From: Rhodanobacter sp. UBA5168
GTDB taxonomy: Bacteria > Pseudomonadota > Gammaproteobacteria > Xanthomonadales > Rhodanobacteraceae
Assembly (NCBI GenBank): GCA_002413455.1
Contig: DHXA01000077.1
Span: 6,023-16,062, forward strand
DNA length: 10,040 nt
Direction: 5' to 3'
Position numbers and translations under genes: made by a program. Shown in pieces: positions 5,258 to 10,040 of this stretch. The notes beneath the pieces were generated by a model, which had not been told where the DNA came from, ran no database searches, and worked only from the letters and a program-made list of their open reading frames with translations. Position 1 is the stretch's first letter. Every line of letters begins with the position of its first letter.

Positions 5258-7171
5258 TCAGTGGTGCGCTTGTGTCCCGTTTTCCGCCCGCGGTGCGAGG
5301 ATCTGATCCAGGACATCGGGTGTGCCGGGTATGCGGGCCAGATGCGGATATTTCAGTTCGCCGTCGTAATGCACCGTATACAGCTGGGTAACGCCGTCGC
5401 CTTGCGCGCGTATCTGCAGCGGTTTTTTGTCTTGCTGCGCCTGTTTGATGGCACGGCGCAGTAACTCCTTGCTGTACGGCTGTCCGTTGATCGCGACCAG
5501 TGTCATGCCCGGCGCGAGGCCGGCCTTGAAGGCGGGGCCCTGCCACAGCACGTCGGCGACGCGGCCGTCGGACTTGAGAAACAGGCCGACGGAAAACATC
5601 TCGTCGACGCCCATCGGGCTCAGTTCCTCTTCGCCCACGTTCTCCACCGCATTCTGGAATCGCGAAGGTGTGTCCGTGTAGACCAGCCGCCAGCCGCTGC
5701 GCTCGATACCGGACAACAGCGGCACCTCGTCGCCCACGTCGTCCAGCCAGCCGTGCAGGAAGCTGCCCCAGTCATGCGGTTGTACCGCGTTGAGTGCGGC
5801 GACCACGTCGTCGAACGTATAGGTGTGCGTGGTGTAGCTGCCGTCGTCCACGCTGAAAAAGCGTTGCGCGAAATCGTCCAGCGAGCGCCGGTCGTGGCTC
5901 AGCGAGCGGATTTGCGTATCCACGGCCAGCCACAGCAATTGGCCTTCGCGGTAGAAGTCGGTGGTCCGGCGCCAGTTGGACCATCCCTGCGGTGCGCCGT
6001 AGGTCAGTTGCGCGGCGGTGGTGACATCCGTCAGCGGGCGCCAGTCGCGGCCGGGACGATGCGCGAAGGTGGCCGCGCGGTACGCCACCGCGTCGCGCCA
6101 GACCTGCGGCGACCACAGGCCGCTGCGTACCGTGAGCGCGTCGCCCAGGTAGACCGTGAGGCCTTCGTACGACCACAGCATCGTGGTGTGCTCGGGCTGT
6201 TCGAAGTCGGGCTGCCACAGCTGGTCCGGGCGCATGAATTTGCCGTTCCACGAATGGGTGTATTCATGCGGCAGCAGCGAGCCGTCCAGCATGAAGTGCT
6301 CCGTGTCGGTGAGCATGTGCGTGCCGCCACGCGCGCGGTCGTCGCTCGACCGGTGATGCTCCAGACCGCCGGTCGAGGTGTGGTCGCTCAGCGTCAGCAG
6401 GAAGTGATAGTCGTTGTAGTGATGCGAGTGGAACAGCGCCTGTGCCTGCAGAACCAGCTGGCGATAGTCGGCAATCTGCGCCGGCGAAATGTCGATCGCA
6501 GCGGCGTCGTCGCCGACCAGATCGAGAAAGCGGTGCACCGGCGAGTTCGCCGGGGTGAGATCGATCTGCCGGAAATACTTGCCGGCGATCACCGGCGAAT
6601 CGACCAGCGTATTGAACGGCACCGCCTTGAAGCGGATGCGCCCGCCATCGTGCGTGACTGTCTCGAGCGCGGACGCGTAACCCCAATCGGCGGGGATGGC
6701 CAGCGAAGGCTGGAACATCTGCGTCTTGGTCGGTACGCCAGCGCGATACAGCGCGACGTGATCCCAGGTGACGCCCATGAGGTTGGGGGTGATCCGGCGC
6801 GATTCCGGAAACTGGAAGCGAATCTCGATCTGTTCCACGCCCGGCGGCACCACCATGTGAAACGTGAACATGTCCACGGCATCGCGCTGCCACGCAATCC
6901 GTTTGCCGCCGGCGCTGATCTGCAGGCCCATCATCGTGTCGATGGGGCCATCCGGCCCGTGATCGCCCGGAATGTACTTCGGGTAGTAGAGCGTCAGCTC
7001 GCCCGCTTCGACCGGCATGACCTCGTGCACGTACAGGATCTTCTGCGCCGGATGAGGCAGCTCCACCGTCAACTGGACGGGGCGGGCGGGAATGTCCGCC
7101 TCCGCCCGTGCCATGCAGGACACGGATGTCGCCAGGGCAACAGCGCCCAGCAGCAGTGGCCATCGTTTCAT
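5258..7171 (-). CDS. M61-family metallopeptidase (glycyl aminopeptidase) with C-terminal PDZ domain
   Basis: This 637-residue protein has a signal peptide (1-23, cleavage after ARA) and the three-part M61 plan. The N-terminal beta domain (about 30-200) contains YYPKYIPGDHGPDGPI. The gluzincin catalytic domain contains GGLEHHRSS (268-276), HEYTHSWNGK (zinc ligands H302 and H306, general base E303) and YEGLT (E336, probable third ligand). The PDZ domain (about 520-610) has the ligand-loop region MSVGLFLKS-like and GLAPGMTLVAINGQPY. M61 enzymes are exported zinc aminopeptidases with a preference for N-terminal Gly/Ala, so the protein should act in the periplasm or outside. AAGGG lies 6 nt before the ATG at 7171. 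The long plus-strand frame covering the gene is a shadow. It converges with the arginase-family gene, with 55 bp between them and no clear terminator. A tandem CTGTACGAA repeat lies upstream. Confidence 0.95.
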   Translation of the reverse strand: MKRWPLLLGAVALATSVSCMARAEADIPARPVQLTVELPHPAQKILYVHEVMPVEAGELTLYYPKYIPGDHGPDGPIDTMMGLQISAGGKRIAWQRDAVDMFTFHMVVPPGVEQIEIRFQFPESRRITPNLMGVTWDHVALYRAGVPTKTQMFQPSLAIPADWGYASALETVTHDGGRIRFKAVPFNTLVDSPVIAGKYFRQIDLTPANSPVHRFLDLVGDDAAAIDISPAQIADYRQLVLQAQALFHSHHYNDYHFLLTLSDHTSTGGLEHHRSSDDRARGGTHMLTDTEHFMLDGSLLPHEYTHSWNGKFMRPDQLWQPDFEQPEHTTMLWSYEGLTVYLGDALTVRSGLWSPQVWRDAVAYRAATFAHRPGRDWRPLTDVTTAAQLTYGAPQGWSNWRRTTDFYREGQLLWLAVDTQIRSLSHDRRSLDDFAQRFFSVDDGSYTTHTYTFDDVVAALNAVQPHDWGSFLHGWLDDVGDEVPLLSGIERSGWRLVYTDTPSRFQNAVENVGEEELSPMGVDEMFSVGLFLKSDGRVADVLWQGPAFKAGLAPGMTLVAINGQPYSKELLRRAIKQAQQDKKPLQIRAQGDGVTQLYTVHYDGELKYPHLARIPGTPDVLDQILAPRAENGTQAHH

Positions 7172-7203
7172 GCGTCACCCTTGAGGTCGTCGACTGATTT
7201 GTT

Positions 7204-7221
7204 CTGTACGAACTGTACGAA
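7204..7221. promoter_or_regulatory. Tandem CTGTACGAA repeat upstream of the M61 gene
   Basis: Two perfect, directly abutting copies of the 9-mer CTGTACGAA lie 33-50 bp upstream of the M61 start codon. Each contains a GTAC palindrome core. Their place suits an operator overlapping the promoter of the peptidase gene, but no clear -35/-10 pair is visible and the binding protein is unknown. Confidence 0.35.
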
Positions 7222-7379
7222 TGAAACCCCTGGCGGAGAAATTTTCAATCGCCAGAAGACATGCATGGGCGATGGTGGGAGAAGCTACCGGTCAGAAGCC
7301 AACCAGGTCGGTAAAAAAGGTCAGGTCATTGTTCCAATGTTTTCGGATGGTTTTCCTGGCCGTCCGCGCGGCGGGGGCG

Positions 7380-7454
7380 CTAGCTCGACCACGGGTATTC
7401 CCCGGGCATGGCGGTCATGCCGGCTCGGACCGGGTTGAGCTCGACGTAGCGATT
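7380..7454 (-). mobile_element. Remnant of a REP-associated tyrosine transposase (RAYT, IS200-like)
   Basis: On the minus strand 24 codons followed by TAG read NRYVELNPVRAGMTAMPGEY then PWSS. This is the near-invariant C-terminal signature of RAYT/Y1 transposases (RYIELNPVRAG...YPWSS). Nothing upstream on the minus strand continues the transposase, and the catalytic HUH and Tyr parts are absent, so only this fragment survives. RAYTs move or maintain REP palindromes. The short GGTCAGGTTCA-type motifs on both sides of the fragment may be what is left of the flanking repeats. It is not functional. Confidence 0.8.
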
Positions 7455-7529
7455 GGAAAATGAACCTCACATCTTTTTCCAACGAGGTCAGGTTCACTTG
7501 GGGACGTTCGATTCAGTGAGGCGGGCGAT

Positions 7530-7548
7530 AAGCGGCCGCACGCCGCTT
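7530..7548. terminator. Hairpin downstream of the beta-helix protein gene
   Basis: A perfect 7-bp stem AAGCGGC/GCCGCTT with a 5-nt loop lies 35 bp beyond the stop of the minus-strand gene ending at 7583. There is no T-tract on the minus strand, so it could be a weak terminator or an mRNA 3'-end protector. Confidence 0.35.
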
Positions 7549-7582
7549 GTTGTTGTCCCCGGAACGATGGTTTGCATCGCTG

Positions 7583-8941
7583 TCAGTGTTCAAACGCCCC
7601 AATATCGGGCGCCAATCCCTTCACACGCACAAAGCCCGGCCCGCGCTGGTCGTAGAGGCGATGGCGCGGGTTGCTGCCGCGATCGATGGCGGGACTGCCG
7701 TTTAGCAAAGCGTGCGTTCGGGTTGGGCCGCCGTTGTTCGCCAGTGCTGCGAGCAGCGGGTTGATCGACAACGTATCGGCGGGCAGGGGGGGGGCGGACT
7801 TTTCGATGAGGTTGTGGGCGCCGTGAACGTAGATTCCGCTGCTGACGTCGTTGGCCTGGTCGTTGTTCCAACGGTTGCGGGCGATGATCGAGCTGTTGAT
7901 GGCGTAGGCGTAGCCGCGTACTGCACCAAAACTTTCCGGGTAGGTGGTCTGGTTTTCCTGGTTGAACGCGATGGTGCTGTTGGCGATGGAAACATTCACC
8001 CCCAATAGGGCGCTTCCATAGGCGGCCACATTGCCGGAAAACGTGCTGTCGTAAATGTACGCGCGAGACCTTGCCGCCGCGCCGCCGCCATCCGGATTGT
8101 GCCCCAGGGACATATTGTTGGAAACGGTCGATTTATTGACTACCAGTATCTCGCTATAGATTCCGCCGCCCTCCGCATTCAGGTCTACCCCGGTTGTTGT
8201 GTTGTTGTCGACGGTCGAATACGACAGCGATGCGTTATGTAGTGCATACAAGCCGCCCCCCAGTTGCGCGTTGTTGTTGTAGATACGGCTGCGGTAGACG
8301 ACGAGATCACCTAGAGACAACGCACCACCGCCAGCGCCGCCAGGGGCGGCGTTTGAGAATACGTTGCTGTTGATTATTCGCAAATTGCCATTGGCGAATA
8401 CACCTCCGCCGACAGACCCGATGCCCGATTCATAGTCGACAAGGCAATCGTGGAGGTCTATTCCATTCAATTCGACGTTGTGGTTGGAGTTGATGCAACC
8501 ACCCGTCGGCGGCGGGTCGCTGAAGCCTGGCGGCAGGGGAACGTGGCCGTTGGCGAGGGTCATCGACTTGACCACCAGATTGCCTGGCATCGTGTCTCCG
8601 GCGTCGTGCAGGAAGATGCGGCTCGCATGATTGCCATCGAGGGTGAGCCGCGAGCGACCCGGGCCGATCAAGCTCAAGTCGTGTTGCGCGATGCTTATTT
8701 GCCCGCTGGTGAGCACGATGCGGCTGCACCGCAGCATGGTCAGGTCGATGGTGTCGCCGCTGAGCGCACTGGCCACCGAGCCGCGCAGGCTGCCGACCCC
8801 GCTGTCGTTGCAGTTCATGACGTGGATGGTCGCCGCGCTGGCGGTGCGCACGGGCAGTGCTGCGCTCGCCATCAAAGCCACGGACACCAGGGAAACCAGC
8901 GAACCGCCGCCGGCAACGGAACGGGACAGGATCTGACGCAT
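7583..8941 (-). CDS. Exported beta-helix protein, choice-of-anchor Q type
   Basis: This 452-residue protein has a long signal peptide (1-37, ending ASA-A). The usual opening of polymorphic outer-membrane/beta-helix proteins follows: DSGVGSLRGSVASALSGDTI (46-65) and a LSLIGPGRSRLTLDG strand. A right-handed parallel beta-helix spans about 80-390, with Asn/Ser-rich coils such as SRIYNNNAQLGGGLYA, STVDNNTTTG, STVSNNMSLG and STFSGNVAAYGSALLG. The end (394-452) is the choice-of-anchor Q signature: NPLLAALANNGGPTRTHALL, then SPAIDRGSN, YDQRGPGF and PDIGAFE. Such proteins are exposed on or released from the cell, and the roles proposed for them are adhesive or polysaccharide-related; here the function is unknown. 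GGAGGG (8948-8953) lies 6 nt before ATG 8941. A run of nine C on the coding strand (7786-7794, codons 383-386) could slip and would then replace the C-terminal signature. Confidence 0.88.
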   Translation of the reverse strand: MRQILSRSVAGGGSLVSLVSVALMASAALPVRTASAATIHVMNCNDSGVGSLRGSVASALSGDTIDLTMLRCSRIVLTSGQISIAQHDLSLIGPGRSRLTLDGNHASRIFLHDAGDTMPGNLVVKSMTLANGHVPLPPGFSDPPPTGGCINSNHNVELNGIDLHDCLVDYESGIGSVGGGVFANGNLRIINSNVFSNAAPGGAGGGALSLGDLVVYRSRIYNNNAQLGGGLYALHNASLSYSTVDNNTTTGVDLNAEGGGIYSEILVVNKSTVSNNMSLGHNPDGGGAAARSRAYIYDSTFSGNVAAYGSALLGVNVSIANSTIAFNQENQTTYPESFGAVRGYAYAINSSIIARNRWNNDQANDVSSGIYVHGAHNLIEKSAPPLPADTLSINPLLAALANNGGPTRTHALLNGSPAIDRGSNPRHRLYDQRGPGFVRVKGLAPDIGAFEH

Positions 8942-8993
8942 GACACACCCTCCACCGAGAGAGGCATCGCCTGCGGCGGTGCCTGCGACCCCC

Positions 8994-9008
8994 TAATCCG
9001 ACGGACTA
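8994..9008. promoter_or_regulatory. Imperfect dyad upstream of the beta-helix protein gene
   Basis: TAATCC and GGACTA form an inverted repeat with a 3-nt centre and one mismatch per half, 53-67 bp upstream of the ATG at 8941. Its size is like the half-sites of NarL/LuxR-type response regulators. Neither promoter boxes nor a regulator gene nearby support it further. Confidence 0.25.
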
Positions 9009-9022
9009 TTGATCCAAATGGG

Positions 9023-9145
9023 TTACCGACCGGTGAAGCCGGAGCGATATCGAAATGAATGGAATTTAAGGAGGTTGCGCCAATACAGGTACGCGACCAG
9101 ACCTACCCACGCGGCCGTCTGCGCGATCAGCGTGGCATAGCCGCC
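9023..9145 (-). pseudogene. Membrane-helix fossil in frame after the DUF2239 stop
   Basis: Directly after the DUF2239 stop (9146-9148), and in the same frame, 40 open codons end at TAA 9023-9025. The first part reads YATLIAQTAAWVGLVAYLYW then RNLLK, a typical transmembrane helix with a basic end, and its codons have the GC-rich third positions of real genes in this genome. There is no ATG, GTG or TTG in the frame, so it cannot be a separate gene. I read it as the C-terminal remnant of a lost membrane protein. A stop-codon readthrough extension of DUF2239 is the less likely alternative. Confidence 0.4.
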
Positions 9146-9742
9146 TTAGCCAGCATCTTTCTGCTCGTCCCAGGCGATGGCGGCCAACCGTTGCACATGT
9201 GTTCGCACGTCCGCCGGCCATGCCGTGGTCAACGCTGTGAAGCGCTCGCGCTCACCGCGATAGAGCGCCCGCGACGCTTCCTCGTAGCCGGCCAGATCCC
9301 CCGCCATGACCCGCATGAAGCGATCCACCGACTCGACCGCTTGCCGCGCGCGCTCTTTCGCGCCGCCATGGCGCATGGTCTGTTCGATCAGGCGCCGCAA
9401 CACCGCCGAGGCACCGCCCGGCTGCTGACCCAGCCAGTCCCAATGGCGCGGCAGCAACGTGACTTCGCGCGGCACCACACCCAGCTTCGGCCGTCCCGGA
9501 CCGCGGCTGGTGGATTCCGCGACGGCGGCAGCGTGCGGCAGGCGGCCCAACACTTCGTCGACCGTGCCGCGAAAGTCCACTTCGATCTGGCGGCTGCTGT
9601 GGTCGTCGAAAATCAACAGAGGTCCGCTGGCACCTGCATCGAGTGCCTGTTTGGCCGCGCGTACCACGTCGGCCAGTGCCCCGCTGGCCATCAGGTTTTG
9701 GTGGTCGAATGCGGTGCATGAAGTGCTGTCGGGATGAGGCAT
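9146..9742 (-). CDS. DUF2239 family protein
   Basis: This 198-residue protein matches the conserved DUF2239 pattern over its length: the start CTAFDHQNLMASGALADVV, then PLLIFDDHSSRQIEVDFRG (about 41-59), the central block GRPKLGVVPREVTLLPRHWD (84-103) followed by WLGQQPGGASAVLRRLIE, RFMRVMAGDLAGYEEASRAL, and the end FTALTTAWPADVRTHVQRLA. No biochemical function is established for the family. The protein is soluble with no signal peptide. The frame is open up to 9817, but ATG 9742 is chosen because a strong promoter lies at 9771-9798, so upstream codons would not be transcribed, and because family members begin just before the TAFD motif. The Shine-Dalgarno sequence (GGA, about 10 nt ahead) is modest and overlaps a putative operator. 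It is divergent from the M16 peptidase gene. Confidence 0.9.
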   Translation of the reverse strand: MPHPDSTSCTAFDHQNLMASGALADVVRAAKQALDAGASGPLLIFDDHSSRQIEVDFRGTVDEVLGRLPHAAAVAESTSRGPGRPKLGVVPREVTLLPRHWDWLGQQPGGASAVLRRLIEQTMRHGGAKERARQAVESVDRFMRVMAGDLAGYEEASRALYRGERERFTALTTAWPADVRTHVQRLAAIAWDEQKDAG

Positions 9743-9744
9743 GG

Positions 9745-9814
9745 TTTTATCCGGGTGCAATGTGTGGCGAATTCTAGCCGGATTAAACGCAGCGTCAATA
9801 ATACCCGGATAAAA
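9745..9814 (-). promoter_or_regulatory. DUF2239 promoter with three evenly spaced CCGG-centred operators
   Basis: On the minus strand a TTGACG -35 box (9793-9798), a 16-nt spacer and a TAGAAT -10 box (9771-9776) make the strongest promoter in the window. ACCCGGATAAAA (9803-9814) and its exact reverse complement (9745-9756) flank it, one upstream of -35 and one over the ribosome binding site. A third related site, AGCCGGATTAAA (9776-9787), fills the spacer. The CCGG cores start at 9751, 9778 and 9805, exactly 27 bp apart. This strongly suggests a repressor that binds cooperatively. Its identity is unknown. Confidence 0.7.
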
Positions 9815-9860
9815 CAAAGGACCTTGGCCCGGAAGTCATGCCCGCAGCTGCCCGCCGGCT

Positions 9861-9869
9861 TGCTATGGT
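9861..9869 (+). promoter_or_regulatory. Possible extended -10 promoter of the M16 peptidase gene
   Basis: TGCTATGGT is an extended -10 motif (TGn plus TATGGT) on the plus strand, about 30 bp upstream of the ATG at 9898. No good -35 box is visible at the usual distance, as is common for extended -10 promoters. Confidence 0.3.
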
Positions 9870-9897
9870 TGATGCTTTCCACCCGAAGGAACACAGG

Positions 9898-10040
9898 ATG
9901 ACCATGCGTTTGCGTCCGGCCACCTTGCTGGCTTCGCTCAGCCTGCTTGCTGCCGCGATGGTGTCGCCGCCGCTGTCGGCGGCCGAGCTGGCCATTCCGC
10001 CGATCCAGTACCACCAGCGCACCCTGCCGAACGGCTTGCA
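9898..10040 (+). CDS. M16-family zinc metallopeptidase, N-terminal part
   Basis: The first 47 codons of a gene cut by the right edge. Residues 1-29 are a signal peptide (MTMRLRPATLLASLSLLAAA then a PLSA-AE cleavage site). The mature start runs into IQYHQRTLPNGLQ, where the RTLPNGL strand is the typical first beta strand of pitrilysin-type M16 domains. The catalytic HxxEH motif would follow about 30-40 residues later, outside the window, so activity cannot be judged. AAGGA (9886-9890) lies 7 nt ahead of ATG 9898; a second in-frame ATG lies at 9904. Exported M16 proteins of this group usually have about 450 or about 950 residues and degrade peptides in the periplasm. Assignment rests on a short segment but is specific. 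Confidence 0.72.
   Translation, partial: MTMRLRPATLLASLSLLAAAMVSPPLSAAELAIPPIQYHQRTLPNGL

Larger units (their letters stand above)
7222..7582. other. Long non-coding stretch with transposase debris
   Basis: Apart from the RAYT fragment at 7380-7454 there is no gene. Visible pieces are a CTGGCG/CGCCAG stem (7230-7255), the related motifs GGTCAGGTCATT (7319-7330) and GGTCAGGTTCACTT (7487-7499), an inverted TGAACCT/AGGTTCA pair (7461-7467 and 7490-7496), and a hairpin at 7530-7548. The pattern suggests an old REP/RAYT insertion. Confidence 0.5.

Noticed and set aside
5753..7438. 561-codon open frame on the plus strand
   Set aside because: It is the antisense shadow of the M61 peptidase gene. 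It is Arg/Val-rich without any domain, and the minus strand carries signal peptide, HEYTH motif and PDZ domain.
9068..9141. Perfect AAGGAGGT followed by a 21-codon TTG frame on the plus strand
   Set aside because: The TTG is too close to the Shine-Dalgarno, the peptide is polar without features, and the opposite strand shows a convincing membrane-helix remnant over the same bases.
9059..9721. 220-codon open frame on the plus strand
   Set aside because: Antisense shadow of the DUF2239 gene.

Overview
The window is GC-rich bacterial chromosome with mostly GC-ending codons. The gene families (an M61 glycyl aminopeptidase with PDZ tail, a DUF2239 protein, a secreted choice-of-anchor Q beta-helix protein, a lipocalin-like secreted protein, a CadC-type regulator, an M16 peptidase) together suggest a gammaproteobacterium of the Xanthomonadales/Rhodanobacteraceae type. 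That placement is an inference from family content, not from a marker gene.

Layout from left to right. The 5' part of a winged-helix regulator runs off the left edge on the minus strand (1-413). It diverges from an unrecognised small secreted protein (705-1214); the gap holds a near-perfect 22-bp palindrome. Next comes a gene-poor stretch (1215-1639) whose first 170 bp are bounded by 22-bp terminal inverted repeats and look like a small non-autonomous mobile element. A higBA toxin-antitoxin pair follows (1640-2226). It converges on a stand-alone CHMI-type tautomerase (2297-2641), a broken duplicate of a lipocalin tail (2698-2789), and the intact lipocalin-like secreted protein (2798-3319). 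A LysR regulator (3440-4321) diverges from the lipocalin gene over a TTCGAA-rich intergenic region. It is followed closely by an arginase-family protein (4348-5202) with a Cys in place of the first metal-binding His.

The right half carries a periplasmic M61 peptidase (5258-7171, minus) and a 411-bp non-coding stretch with a decayed REP-associated tyrosine transposase (RAYT) fragment. Then come a large exported beta-helix protein (7583-8941, minus), an in-frame membrane-helix fossil, and a DUF2239 gene (9146-9742, minus). The DUF2239 promoter is decorated by three CCGG-centred motifs exactly 27 bp apart. The signal peptide of an M16 zinc peptidase begins at the right edge (9898-10040).

There is no single large operon. 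The genes are mostly single units, several of them envelope or secreted proteins, with their own control regions. I found no CRISPR array, rRNA, tRNA or complete insertion sequence. The most interesting signals are regulatory and relic ones: the evenly spaced triple operator at 9748-9811, the MITE-like element at 1214-1383, the RAYT fossil, the frameshifted lipocalin tail duplication, two apparently leaderless GTG-start genes, and the altered metal site of the arginase-family protein.
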